Shown here: positions 26,806-37,899 of the stretch, in pieces | How positions within the stretch are numbered: position 1 is the first letter of the stretch | Layout of the letters: each line of letters opens with the position of its first letter | Position numbers and translations under genes: made by a program | Notes under the pieces: model-generated | What the model saw: only the letters and a program-made list of their open reading frames with translations | The model's database searches: none | Told to the model about the DNA's origin: nothing | Assembly: GCA_947459215.1 (NCBI GenBank) | Contig: CANHCQ010000001.1 | Coordinates: forward strand, 62,001 to 126,000 | Origin: Phycisphaerales bacterium | Lineage (GTDB): Bacteria; Planctomycetota; Phycisphaerae; Phycisphaerales; UBA1924 | Reading direction: 5' to 3' | DNA: 64,000 nt

Positions 26806-27522
26806 TCAGGCCAGATCAAACACCAGCACATCCGCGTCCGTCGTGCCGTTCAGCACGATCGACCCTTCGTTCTCGATCGCCGCCCCGTCACCCTCGCCCA
26901 GGGCCTTGCCGTCGAGGTCGATCTGACCAGTCACGACCTGCACGTACACGCCGCGGCCTTTGGCGATGGTGTGGCCCACCTTTGCTCCCGGCGACAGGAG
27001 CGTCGAGTACACCGTCGCGTCCTGGTTGATGAGCAGCGGCGCGTCGGTCTTCTTCGAGCGCGGGCCCACGATCGGCACCAGCTTGTTGCGGCGCTCGGCG
27101 TCGGTGAAATCCCGCTGGGCGTACATCGGATCGTGCCCCTCGCGGTCGGGGAGGATCCAGATCTGGATGAACCGCGACGTCTCAGTCGGCGAGGGGTTGA
27201 ACTCGCTGTGCGTCACGCCCCGCCCGGCGGACATGACCTGCACGCTGCCCGCGCCGCTTTCGTGGGCGTGGCGTGAGCCGACTTCCATCTGGTCCTTGTG
27301 CGCGAGCCTGCCGCTGACGACGTAGGAGATGATCTCCATGTCCTCGTGCGGGTGCGGCTCAAAGCCCTTGCCCGCCGCCACGATGTCGTCGTTGATGACA
27401 CGCAGCGAGCGGAACTGCACGTGCTCGCGGTCGATGTAGCGACCGAAGCTGAAGGTGTGCTTGCTGTCGAGCCACGACCACTTTGACTGGCCTCGGGTGT
27501 GTGACGGACGAACGGTGATCAC
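26806..27522 (-). CDS. Pirin family protein
   Basis: The 238-residue bicupin has the pirin metal motif HPHEDMEIISYV and VTHSEFNPS further on. It resembles YhhW-type pirins with quercetinase activity in some bacteria. The frame is open to 27762, but the GTG at 27522 has a perfect AGGAGG 8 nt upstream and begins exactly at the family start (ITVRPSH). This GTG overlaps the stop codon of the upstream VOC gene by one base (TAGTG), so the two are translationally coupled. Last gene of a probable marR-wrbA-VOC-pirin operon that may deal with quinone or electrophile stress. Confidence 0.9.
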   Translation of the reverse strand: MITVRPSHTRGQSKWSWLDSKHTFSFGRYIDREHVQFRSLRVINDDIVAAGKGFEPHPHEDMEIISYVVSGRLAHKDQMEVGSRHAHESGAGSVQVMSAGRGVTHSEFNPSPTETSRFIQIWILPDREGHDPMYAQRDFTDAERRNKLVPIVGPRSKKTDAPLLINQDATVYSTLLSPGAKVGHTIAKGRGVYVQVVTGQIDLDGKALGEGDGAAIENEGSIVLNGTTDADVLVFDLA

Positions 27523-28031
27523 TAGAAACCTCCTGACGGAATGTGCTCGTATGTCTGTGCTTCCAACTCTGCCGCGGCGGCCTCTTCGAGGCGGCGGCGC
27601 TCCAAGGGGAGCGAGTGTCCGCGCCACGCTGCAGCGCCTCCCGCGGCTCTTCGATCCAGATAGATCTCGACGCCGTTGCCATCCGGATCGGTTGTGTACA
27701 GCGCCCAACTGATGCCGTGATCGACGGCGACCACGCGAGCCCGTGGCCGCAGCGTGTCCCACCGCGACAGAAGCTCACGAGCGTGACGCGCCTCGAACGC
27801 CACGTGGTACAGGCCGACCGCGCCCGGCGCGGGCAGCGTCGCCCGATCGCCCAGAGCCTGCAGCGCGACATCGTGGTGAGCTTCCCCGAACGACAGAAAC
27901 GCGTAATCATCGCCGACGCGTTCGACGAGCCGCAGACCCAGTGTGTCGCGGTAGAAGTCAATCGCGCGTTCCAGCCGTCGCACCTTGAGGTGCACGTGGC
28001 CCAGTCGGATTGGCTCGGTGGTGTTCGTCAT
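27522..28031 (-). CDS. VOC-superfamily protein (glyoxalase/extradiol dioxygenase-like)
   Basis: The 169-residue product shows one VOC domain: RLGHVHLKVRRLERAIDFYR, then GLYHVAFEARHARELLSR and DPDGNGVEIYLDRR. The metal ligands expected for this fold (His in GHVHL, His in GLYHVAF, Glu in GVEIY) are present, so it probably binds a metal. It looks like the catechol-2,3-dioxygenase-like VOC proteins, but the substrate is unclear. Start at 28031 is taken over upstream ATGs (28052, 28100) because the domain begins directly after it. It ends overlapping the pirin start. Confidence 0.85.
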   Translation of the reverse strand: MTNTTEPIRLGHVHLKVRRLERAIDFYRDTLGLRLVERVGDDYAFLSFGEAHHDVALQALGDRATLPAPGAVGLYHVAFEARHARELLSRWDTLRPRARVVAVDHGISWALYTTDPDGNGVEIYLDRRAAGGAAAWRGHSLPLERRRLEEAAAAELEAQTYEHIPSGGF

Positions 28032-28065
28032 GTGGTGCCGTCCGTGCTTCATTGGTGGCCGCATC

Positions 28066-28138
28066 CGGGGCTGTCCCGAATGCGGTAGTTGTTTCAACAA
28101 GGAGTGGATGACAAGGAAGGGACGAGGTTTCTCGTCCC
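28066..28138 (-). terminator. Two hairpins between wrbA and the VOC gene
   Basis: The 115-bp gap holds an imperfect palindrome CCGCAT...ATGCGG (28066-28092) and a clean 8-bp stem with tetraloop (GGGACGAG-GTTT-CTCGTCCC, 28119-28138), 9 bp after the wrbA stop. The latter could partly terminate or protect the marR-wrbA message, so the downstream pair may be made at a different level. Confidence 0.5.
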
Positions 28139-28146
28139 GTGCGGTT

Positions 28147-28737
28147 TCACTTGCCCTTGAGGAAACGAGCCGCGATCTCGGCCACCCGCTTGCCGTAGGC
28201 CTCGGCCGTCGCCCGATCGCCCTTCGGCGGCGTCACCTCGGGCGACGCCTGGTCGCTCTGCGTCATCACGCCCAACTGCGACGAAATCCGGTTGAGCGCG
28301 TCCGGCGCGCCCGTCGGTTGCCCGCCCACCATGCCGGTGCTCACCCAGATCATGCTGTGCTGCCCGGCAAAGATCGCGAGCTGGAACAGGGCGTTCAGCT
28401 TGTCGCCCGACATGCTGCCCGAGTTCGTGAAGCCGCCGGCGATCTTGTCCTTCCACGCCTGCGTGTACCACAGCCCTGCGGATGATTCCATGAACTTCTT
28501 GAACTCCGCCGACAACGAGCCCATGTAGGTGGGCGCGCCGAAGACGATCGCATCAGCCTGCGCCAATTCATCCCAGCGACCGCCCAGCTTGCGGTCCTTG
28601 TCCGGCGGCGGCAGCTCCGCGACCGCGATGATCGACACCTCGCTGCCCGCCACGCTCTTCGCGCCCGCGGCCACGCACTCGGCGACGACCTTGGTGTGCC
28701 CGTATCCGCTGTGATATACAACCGCGATCTTCGTCAT
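28147..28737 (-). CDS. wrbA: WrbA-like flavodoxin / NAD(P)H:quinone oxidoreductase
   Basis: The 196-residue flavodoxin-fold protein opens with IAVVYHSGYGHTKVVAE, the FMN phosphate loop, and has APTYMGSLSAEFKKFME and AGGFTNSGSMSGDKLNALFQ, both typical of WrbA. WrbA proteins reduce quinones by two electrons with NAD(P)H and avoid radical formation. The start ATG overlaps the marR stop by 4 bases (ATGA), which argues for translational coupling and control by that regulator. Confidence 0.88.
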   Translation of the reverse strand: MTKIAVVYHSGYGHTKVVAECVAAGAKSVAGSEVSIIAVAELPPPDKDRKLGGRWDELAQADAIVFGAPTYMGSLSAEFKKFMESSAGLWYTQAWKDKIAGGFTNSGSMSGDKLNALFQLAIFAGQHSMIWVSTGMVGGQPTGAPDALNRISSQLGVMTQSDQASPEVTPPKGDRATAEAYGKRVAEIAARFLKGK

Positions 28738-29321
28738 CGTGTGTCTTCTGTGCCCTTCGTCGCTCCATCGCTCCGCCGCTTCGTCGCCGCGTCGCGTGCC
28801 TTCTCCAGCAACGCACTCATCTGGTCCAGTTCCTGGTGCGACATGTGCCCGAGGTGTGCGGCGTGCATTTCCAGCACCGCCTCGTCAAACTCGCGAAGCA
28901 CGTCGAGCCCCGCGTCGGCGATACACGCGTAGATCACCCGCCGGTCCTTCTCGCAGCGACGCCGCGTCGCAAAGTTGAGCTGTTCAAGCCGGTCGATCAG
29001 CCGCGTCACGTCCGGCACCGGCGCGATCATGCGTTCGCCGATCTCCGTCAGCGGCAGGCCCTGGCGTGTTGCGGGGTCGCCGTACTTGCTGGGTGCCACG
29101 CCCTGCAACGCCGCGACGCCCCGCAGGATCCGCAGGATGTTGTACGTACTCTCCGACAACCCGCGGGTCTTGAACAGCCGCTCGAGCTGGTTCGACAAGA
29201 TCGCCGCCGTGCGAATGAGATTGAGATACGCCTCCTGCGTCGCCGACTCGAACGGTCCCTTCTTGCCGATCTCAGCGGCGAGGCCTTTCGACTTGGTGTT
29301 GGCAGCGCGGGTCGGGCTCAT
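28734..29321 (-). CDS. MarR-family transcriptional regulator
   Basis: The 195-residue product has a winged-helix core: LSESTYNILRILRG, LTEIGERMIAPVPDVTRLIDRLEQLNFATRR (recognition helix) and CEKDRRVIYACIADAGLDVL (the DRR wing). The C-terminal helix would make the dimer. Two frames upstream exist, but the ATG at 29321 keeps the candidate operator at 29384-29400 outside the gene. MarR regulators often bind a phenolic or quinone ligand, or sense oxidation, and repress their own operon; here that would include wrbA. Confidence 0.88.
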   Translation of the reverse strand: MSPTRAANTKSKGLAAEIGKKGPFESATQEAYLNLIRTAAILSNQLERLFKTRGLSESTYNILRILRGVAALQGVAPSKYGDPATRQGLPLTEIGERMIAPVPDVTRLIDRLEQLNFATRRRCEKDRRVIYACIADAGLDVLREFDEAVLEMHAAHLGHMSHQELDQMSALLEKARDAATKRRSDGATKGTEDTR

Positions 29322-29383
29322 GATGCGGGGAGGGGTGGGTCGGCTGGGCCGGGGAGAAGTGGCGGAACGCAGGGATCGAGAAA

Positions 29384-29400
29384 ACAATAATTGTTATAAC
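29384..29400. promoter_or_regulatory. Candidate MarR operator and promoter region
   Basis: In a GC-rich genome this AT-rich patch is striking: ACAATAATTGT (symmetric around one base) overlaps GTTATAAC (perfect palindrome). It lies 63 bp upstream of the marR ATG. The 340-bp divergent gap 29322-29661 also holds the promoter of the + strand gene at 29662; an AT-rich stretch near 29500-29550 (GTATTATCGG, TAGTTGAATGTG) is a possible place for it. Confidence 0.55.
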
Positions 29401-29661
29401 GATAATCGGAGTTGCTGCTGTGGTCAAGACGGTTCGCGACCCGGAGCGGGTTTTCAGACCTTGGGCTTCGGCCCGTCTGACGCCGCGAAGCGTCGAAAAC
29501 AGTTGTATTATCGGACGTTTTAGTTGAATGTGTTTCTAATCACTAACATTTCCGCGCATTCCGCAAACTCTTCCCCGTTTGCCGCGTATCTTGATGTGTA
29601 CGCACGACCGCGCCGACTCCCCGGAGGGATCGATCGGCAGAGCGGTTTGTGAGTTGCATCC

Positions 29662-30747
29662 ATGAGCAGGCAAGTCGGGTCGGAGGTGTCTCGCACCGGC
29701 GGTCGCACGCGCGCGCCACGCGAGACGGTTCCCAGTCGCGTGCTATTCCTCGGCGTCGTCGCGGGTCTCGCCGCGTTCGCCGGCTCGGCGAGCGCGGGGT
29801 CGCGGTCCTCGTTCTCTGTCTCGGTGTCCAGCGGCGATGTCTGCGGCCCGCGTCCGGGCTGGGGCTATTCGGGCTACCGCGGCTATGACCGCGGCTGGTC
29901 GCGACCTGTCTACGTGGCCCCGTGCCCCCCGCCGCGCCCTGTCTACGTGTCGCGCCCGGTCTACGTCGCGCCCTGTCCGCCGCCCGTGGTCGTGGTGCCC
30001 CCTGTCTGCTACGACACGCCGCGCGTCTCGTATGCGTCGTACTCCTCCTATTCATCAAGCCACTCGTACTACGGCGGCTCGAGCGTCCGCACGTTCTACG
30101 GCACCGGCTCGTCCGGCGACGTGGATGTCGTCTACGCCCGCCCCGTCAGTCGCGGCCCGCACTGGAAGGACTGGGACTCCGCACCCGCCCGCGTTGTTGA
30201 GAACGTGACCGTCATCCAGCGGCCCGTCGTCGAGCGGCAGTCCGTCGTCACCTACGTGTCGACGCCGCGCACCGAAGAACGCGTCATCGAACGCACCATC
30301 GTGCAGCAGCCGATCATCGAGCAGAAGGTCGAGGTCAACGAGGTCGTCGCCCCGCCCGCGACCGTCTACCGCGCCTCCAACATCAGCGGCACGATGGAGC
30401 AGGGCATTTCACCCACTCAGATCGTCCGCGAAATCCGCTCCCAAGCCGGCGATGCCCGCGGCGAAAAGGCCGAGCAGTTCCTGGGCAAGTCCCTCACTCA
30501 GGCGTGGGACGTGAAGTTCGAAGGCGTGCAGGAAGTCGGCGGCGTGCGCGAGATCCGCGCCCGTGCGACCGAAGCGCTTGAGAACGGCTACCGCCCGACC
30601 ATCTTGATCCGCGGTGCGGGTGATTCCAAGGACCCGCCGAAGGGCTTCATCGGCAAGGCGATGGGCCGCATCGCCAGCGTGAGCGTCGACGACGCCAACT
30701 ACCCCGGCGGCGTCATCATCATCGACGACGGCTTCGTGAAGTGGTAG
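29662..30747 (+). CDS. Secreted protein with Tyr/Pro-rich repeats, function unknown
   Basis: The 361-residue protein has a signal peptide or anchor (RVLFLGVVAGLAAFAGSASAGS), then a low-complexity region with PVYVAPCPPPRPVYVSRPVY and a Ser/Tyr-rich run. A charged middle part has repeated V-x-x-R/E pairs (ERQSVVTYVSTPRTEERVIE). The C-terminal 120 residues look folded (ISPTQIVREIRSQAGDARGE ... GGVIIIDDGFVKW). The Cys/Pro/Tyr motif could mean a cross-linked envelope protein, but this is a guess. No family is recognised. A perfect terminator follows it. Confidence 0.75.
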   Translation: MSRQVGSEVSRTGGRTRAPRETVPSRVLFLGVVAGLAAFAGSASAGSRSSFSVSVSSGDVCGPRPGWGYSGYRGYDRGWSRPVYVAPCPPPRPVYVSRPVYVAPCPPPVVVVPPVCYDTPRVSYASYSSYSSSHSYYGGSSVRTFYGTGSSGDVDVVYARPVSRGPHWKDWDSAPARVVENVTVIQRPVVERQSVVTYVSTPRTEERVIERTIVQQPIIEQKVEVNEVVAPPATVYRASNISGTMEQGISPTQIVREIRSQAGDARGEKAEQFLGKSLTQAWDVKFEGVQEVGGVREIRARATEALENGYRPTILIRGAGDSKDPPKGFIGKAMGRIASVSVDDANYPGGVIIIDDGFVKW

Positions 30748-30818
30748 CGAACGACAGCCTCACCGTCTGAACCAACACGAGGACACATCGTGTGGGTGGT
30801 CCACACGAATTTCTGACA

Positions 30819-30853
30819 CGCCCCGCGGCCTCTCGACCGCGGGGCGTTTTGTT
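30819..30853 (+). terminator. Intrinsic terminator
   Basis: A perfect 10-bp GC stem (CGCCCCGCGG / CCGCGGGGCG) with an 8-nt loop, followed by TTTTGTTT, 72 bp after the stop of the gene at 29662-30747. Confidence 0.9.
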
Positions 30854-30866
30854 TGACACGCAGTAG

Positions 30867-31085
30867 TACCGGCTTCCAGCCGGTCCGAGCCGTCTTGCCC
30901 GGGGCGGGGACGGGGGCGGGGCCTTCTAGGCCCCGCCGTCAAGCACCATTAGGACCGGCCTCCGGCCGGTCCGATTCTTCTGCTTCAGAAATCACAGTGC
31001 TACCAAAGGCTCGTTGACCGGCCGGAGGCCGGTCCCACTGTGTGTTGATCGCCTTCATGCGCCGGGGCCTGGAAGGCACCGCCCC
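30867..31085. repeat. Cluster of five palindromes (families C and G)
   Basis: The end of the 342-bp gap 30748-31089 is packed with palindromes. One is ACCGGCTT-like (30867-30885). Another is GCGGGGCC-TTCTA-GGCCCCGC (30916-30936). Two are GGACCGGCC types (30951-30972, 31016-31034), and a degenerate CGGGGCCTGGAAGGC unit lies at 31061-31085. The 31016-31040 unit is identical over 25 bases to 50075-50099, and the last unit resembles the palindrome inside pabB. Confidence 0.75.
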
Positions 31086-31089
31086 CGCA

Positions 31090-32823
31090 TTACGATCGCG
31101 CGGTGCGGAGCATGTCGCACAGCTCGCGCACGGCGCCGAAGCCGCCGTGCTTGGACAGCATCAGTGTCCCGGGGCGCTGCAGCGTCGGCAGCACATCGGG
31201 GTGCACGTCCGCGACGACGCAGGGCAGTCCGACCCACGAGAGCGGGCCGAGGTCGTTGGTGTCGTTGCCCAGGTACGCGATCTCGCAGGCCGAGAGGCCG
31301 CGGTCTCTCGCGAGCTGCTGGAGCGCGGGCAGCTTGTCGTTCACACCCTGCATGCACTCGAGCTTGAGCTTGTTGCAGCGGGCGGTGACGACGGGGTTGG
31401 TCTCTTTGCTGAGCACGAGGATCGCCATGCCGCTCTTGCGGAGCATCTCGAGGCCCATGCCGTCGCCGCGGGAGCAGGCGACGGTCTCGACGCCGTTCTG
31501 ATCGGTGAAGACGCGGTTGTCGGTGAAGACGCCGTCGAAGTCGCAGACCAGGAGCTTGATGTCGCGGAGGCGCGAGATCGGGTTGGGGCGGCTTGCCGCC
31601 AGTTCGTGCGCGAGCTTGTGGGCCGCGAGGTGCTGAGGCACGACCTTTTCGATCGAATGGATCTCACGGACGTGATTGGCAGCGCCGGCGCCAAGCGTCC
31701 GGCGCCAGTCGTCGTCCTGCAGCAGACCCTCGATCGTCTGCGCCATCGCTTCGGGCTTGGGCAGAGCCCGCAATCCGGTGACACCGGTCTGGATCAGATC
31801 TCGCATCGCGGCGATATCGGCCACCACGAGTGCTGCACCAGTGCTCATCGCGTCGAGGATCGGCCTGGGATGGTTCTCAAGCGCCGACGCGTCGGCGTAG
31901 ATGGCACAGGTCGCCATCTTCTGCAGCACCCACTGGTGCGACATCCAGCCGTGGAACACGGCGTTCACGCCGAGCTCCTGAGCCAGCGCCTTCAGTGTGG
32001 GCCCCTCAGGTCCGTCGCCGATCACGTCGAGCACCGCCGACTTGTTCCATGGCTCGGGCAGCATCGCGATCGCCTGGATCAGGAGGTCCACACGCTTGCG
32101 GGCGATCAATGGGCCGCAGAAGACAATGCGGTTGTTCTCCCGCGGCGTGTCCTGCTCCGCGAAGTTGATGACATGGCTGGGCACAATCGCGGTATGCCGC
32201 CGATCGACGGCATCACGCCAGATCAGGTCCTCCACCATGGTCAGCGTCGTGCCAACGACGAGATCCGCGCTGTTGACAAGAAGGTGCTCGGCCGCCGCCG
32301 CCGTGCGAGCCGGGACGGAATGACCGCCGAATTCGTGCGCGAGAAACCGCGAGGCGAGCGAACCGCCCCGCGCCACAAGCGCAACTTCCAAGCCCGTCAC
32401 CCGCAGCCGTGACGCGATCGCGACAGGCAGCGCGCCGACAACGAGTTCATCTGTAAGTACCGTCGCGGATCGCAGGCGTGTGCCGCTGGATCCGGATCCG
32501 TCCAAAATCTCGGCAAAAACCTCGCCGGCATGTGCTGCGTCGCAGCCGCCCAGCGTGATCACCCGGGCTCCGAGTTCGAGATTGCGTGCGACCCGTTGAT
32601 CGTCCTTGCCCGAGCAACTGACGAAGATCATCTCGCCATAGCCCTTGGCCAGCTCCTGATAGAGCGCCAGCTCGCGACTGATCGTTCCGGTCCGCTGCCA
32701 CTCCGAGAGCGACTGCTGCCCGCCCAGCACGACGACAAGTGCATCGGCCACCCGCGGCAGCCCGGCCGTCGCGTCGGCTTGAGGGGCGGAGTTGGACACG
32801 GTCGTCGACACGCGATGCAGCAT
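31090..32823 (-). CDS. Fusion of a GT4-like glycosyltransferase and a KdsC/YrbI-like HAD phosphatase
   Basis: The first 410 residues are a glycosyltransferase: VVLGGQQSLSEWQRTG at the start, then RIVFCGPLIARKRVDLLIQA, VLDVIGDGPEGPTLKALAQE and YADASALENHPRPILDAMSTG. The last 165 residues are a C0-type HAD phosphatase like KdsC: LLVCDFDGVFTDNRVF (catalytic DxD), LVLSKETNPVV, the GVNDKLPAL helix and YLGNDTNDLGPL (motif IV). KdsC-like enzymes normally act on sugar-9- or 8-phosphates made for nonulosonic acids or KDO. A single chain could couple activated-sugar processing and transfer. The start at 32823 (577 residues) is a choice; the longer frame begins at 32961 without homology. Confidence 0.78.
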   Translation of the reverse strand: MLHRVSTTVSNSAPQADATAGLPRVADALVVVLGGQQSLSEWQRTGTISRELALYQELAKGYGEMIFVSCSGKDDQRVARNLELGARVITLGGCDAAHAGEVFAEILDGSGSSGTRLRSATVLTDELVVGALPVAIASRLRVTGLEVALVARGGSLASRFLAHEFGGHSVPARTAAAAEHLLVNSADLVVGTTLTMVEDLIWRDAVDRRHTAIVPSHVINFAEQDTPRENNRIVFCGPLIARKRVDLLIQAIAMLPEPWNKSAVLDVIGDGPEGPTLKALAQELGVNAVFHGWMSHQWVLQKMATCAIYADASALENHPRPILDAMSTGAALVVADIAAMRDLIQTGVTGLRALPKPEAMAQTIEGLLQDDDWRRTLGAGAANHVREIHSIEKVVPQHLAAHKLAHELAASRPNPISRLRDIKLLVCDFDGVFTDNRVFTDQNGVETVACSRGDGMGLEMLRKSGMAILVLSKETNPVVTARCNKLKLECMQGVNDKLPALQQLARDRGLSACEIAYLGNDTNDLGPLSWVGLPCVVADVHPDVLPTLQRPGTLMLSKHGGFGAVRELCDMLRTARS

Positions 32824-32979
32824 TATCAAGTACGGGCCGCCCACGCGAGCGGCATCCCTCGATCTATCGGGCGTCCTGAACACGGCGTTCGGGCGGACAT
32901 CCAAACCCTTCGGCCACAGGGTTTTCCGGGGTACCCCAGTCGGCACAAATTGAAGGCGCAAAGTCCGAGAAGTGCGCGG

Positions 32980-34410
32980 CTACCTGCATTCTGCTGATTC
33001 TCCGAGCCTTCCGAGCAGCGCCGCCTTATCCAGCGTCTCCCGCCATTCCTGCTCCGGCACGCTGTCGGCAACGATGCCGGCGCCGACGCTGTAGTCCAAT
33101 TGCATGTGCGTTTTCGGCGATGGAGGGGGTGGGGGAGTGGGCGTCCCAGCCTCCGAGCGAGGCGTGCCCGAAAGAGTGATGCGGCGCGGGGCCTGGAAGG
33201 CCCCGCCCCCGGAGATCACGGCGGTGCGGATCAGCACGGTTGCCTTCAGGGTGCCGTCGTCGCCGAGCCAGAGCATGCTGCCGCAGTAGGGGCCGCGCTT
33301 CACCGGCTCGAGCTCGTCGATGATCTGCATCGCCCGCACCTTTGGCGCGCCGGTGACGCTGCCAGCGGGAAAGGTCGCTCGCAGCAAGTCGAACCGTGAA
33401 AGGTGCGGCACGAGCAATCCTGAGACCGTCGCCGTCGCCTGCAAGACACCCGAGTCGTGCCGCTCGATCTCACGCGGCACATCCACCCGCATCGATCCCG
33501 GCGTGCACACACGTCCGAGGTCGTTGCGCATCAGGTCCACGATCATCGCCAGTTCGGCCTGGTCCTTGGCGCTGTCGAGCAGGTCGCGGTGCGAATCGCC
33601 GCCCGCGGGGCGAGTCCCCTTCATCGGCCGCGTCACCACACGCCCCTCGGCGCCGAGTTCCAGGAACAGCTCCGGGCTCGCGCTCGCGATCGCGTATCCA
33701 TCGCCCTCGAAGTACGCACCGTGCCACGGGCGAGCGGTGCGCAGCATCGCCGCGAACAGCCTGCGGGGCGAGCCTTCGAAGTCGCACTCCATCCGGTGCG
33801 CGAGGTTCGCCTGGTACACATCGCCGGCGCGGATGTACTCGATCACGCGGGCGCAGTGGCGTTCGAAGTCCGCCGCATCAACCTGCCGCGGCGCGCCCAT
33901 GACAAACCGAGGCGTGCCGGAATCGCTACCAGAGCCCGACCGAAACGCGTCCGCGATCGTCGCCGCACCATCGCCGAACGGCGTCGCACGCCCGGCGTGC
34001 ACGATCACGCCGCCATCGATGCGGACAAACTCCGCCAGCGGCAGCGCCCGATCGCGAGCCGCACGTGAAGGCGATGTTCCGCGATCAGTAGGGTGCTCCG
34101 CGGCGTGCCAGTGGTCCACACTCGGTTCGAGCACGCGACCGGCGTCGTAACTGATCCACCCCAACCACCCTTTGGCATCCGAGGCGGAGCGGGAGTGGGG
34201 GAGATAGTGGGGGTGAGACTGCCGACCCGACCGGTCTGATGCAAGTTCGCGCAGCAGCGGCACGAGGTCGCCGTCCGCCCACGCCGTCCGTCGCGCGCCC
34301 GGCACGCCCAGCAGCAGCGACTCGCCCCGGTCTCCAAAGCACATCGCCGCCAGGCCGAGGTCACTCGGCCATCGCTCCACACAGGCGGCGTGTTCAGAAG
34401 GAACCGTCAC
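32980..34410 (-). CDS. pabB: Aminodeoxychorismate synthase component I with a repeat-derived insertion
   Basis: PabB aminates chorismate to 4-amino-4-deoxychorismate on the way to folate. The chorismate-binding domain is complete: IRAGDVYQANLAHRME, ASASPELFLEL, RPMKGTRPAGGD, DQAELAMIVDLMRNDLGRV, FPAGSVTGAPKVRAMQIIDE and VGAGIVADSVPEQEWRETLDKA. PIKGTxxR here is PMKGTR, which fits PabB better than TrpE. Between LIRTAVISGG and LDYSVGAG, where the family has only a few residues, about 30 extra residues rich in Pro, Gly and Arg are encoded by a palindromic repeat. The GTG at 34410 is taken as start; no pabA or pabC is nearby. Confidence 0.88.
   Translation of the reverse strand: MTVPSEHAACVERWPSDLGLAAMCFGDRGESLLLGVPGARRTAWADGDLVPLLRELASDRSGRQSHPHYLPHSRSASDAKGWLGWISYDAGRVLEPSVDHWHAAEHPTDRGTSPSRAARDRALPLAEFVRIDGGVIVHAGRATPFGDGAATIADAFRSGSGSDSGTPRFVMGAPRQVDAADFERHCARVIEYIRAGDVYQANLAHRMECDFEGSPRRLFAAMLRTARPWHGAYFEGDGYAIASASPELFLELGAEGRVVTRPMKGTRPAGGDSHRDLLDSAKDQAELAMIVDLMRNDLGRVCTPGSMRVDVPREIERHDSGVLQATATVSGLLVPHLSRFDLLRATFPAGSVTGAPKVRAMQIIDELEPVKRGPYCGSMLWLGDDGTLKATVLIRTAVISGGGAFQAPRRITLSGTPRSEAGTPTPPPPPSPKTHMQLDYSVGAGIVADSVPEQEWRETLDKAALLGRLGESAECR
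33186..33206. repeat. GCGGGGCC / GGCCCCGC palindrome inside pabB
   Basis: An 8-bp perfect stem with a 5-nt loop, read through in frame as GGGAFQAPRR. The surrounding bases (CGGGGCCTGGAAGG, then GCCCCC and CGGTGCGG further on) resemble the repeat unit at 31061-31104, which suggests insertion of a dispersed palindrome. Confidence 0.7.
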
Positions 34411-34479
34411 GCAAGAGTGTTGGGGGCATCGCGTCGGGATGCATCGGCTTGTTCTGCCCGGGTCCGGACGAAGCTGTTT

Positions 34480-34596
34480 GGTGCCATCAGTCCGCGGCCG
34501 CTCTGGGCCGCGCGACTGATGTCGGTGGCACATCCGCGGCTGATCACCCCGTCAGCGGCATCAGTCACCCCGCCGAGCCGGCGGACTGGCGGCACC
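34480..34596. repeat. 117-bp MITE-like repeat, copy 2 (family F)
   Basis: Ends GGTGCCATCAGTCCGC and GCGGACTGGCGGCACC are inverted repeats (14 of 16 positions). It shares its ends with 22564-22672. It lies in the 444-bp divergent gap 34411-34854 between pabB and ppdK; the remaining bases there hold no recognised signal except the ppdK ribosome site AAAGGAC. Confidence 0.72.
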
Positions 34597-34854
34597 GCCA
34601 GAAAAGCCCCCAAACCCCGTTCCCACGCGAAAATACGGCATCCCCAGCCGCCGTCTTCCCTCGTCCGCCGCGTTTGTGCGACCTAGAATCTCCGTCTTTT
34701 CGCCACACGGATCGGCCCCGATTTCCCGCGACTCGGACTCTGTTCGGACCGGGAATCGTGACCGGCGGCGAAAGGAACGCAGGTGCGCCACGAGCCGGCG
34801 CCGCGTCAAGCACCAACCGCGAACGCCGTTCGCGACAGCAAGTGAGCAAAGGAC

Positions 34855-37596
<2,742 letters not shown>

Positions 37597-37628
37597 ACTG
37601 GTCTGACATCCTGATCTGACTCACCCAA

Positions 37629-37656
37629 CCGCGGGGCTTCGAGCCCCGCGGTTTTT
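37629..37656 (+). terminator. Intrinsic terminator of ppdK
   Basis: A perfect 10-bp stem (CCGCGGGGCT / AGCCCCGCGG) with a 3-nt loop and a run of five T, 33 bp after the ppdK stop. The rest of the 303-bp gap 37597-37899 shows no other feature. Confidence 0.92.
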
Positions 37657-37899
37657 CGTTGAAGGTGGCCGGGGAGGGTGGGTTGTGGGGCGCAGGTCGC
37701 CGCGCGATCCTAATCCGGAGGGGCGTTGCTGTTTGGATCGCAAGCCCAGCGCGAACCCGGCGCGTCAGCCAGATCCGTGAAGCGAAACGCGCGAAAGGAA
37801 TGCCGGATGACTTTGCGGGCCACCTCGTAGTGCCGGGATGAACCTCAATTCTCGCGGGCCGGCCTGAAACGATGGACGCGAAGAACGGTACATTGTGGT

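Noticed and set aside
30819-31085. A CRISPR-like array of spaced palindromes near 31 kb
   Set aside because: Units belong to different families, spacing is irregular and there is no constant repeat length or cas gene.
34411-34854. A possible riboswitch or tRNA in the pabB-ppdK gap
   Set aside because: The only strong structure is the family F repeat; no cloverleaf or known riboswitch core could be drawn.
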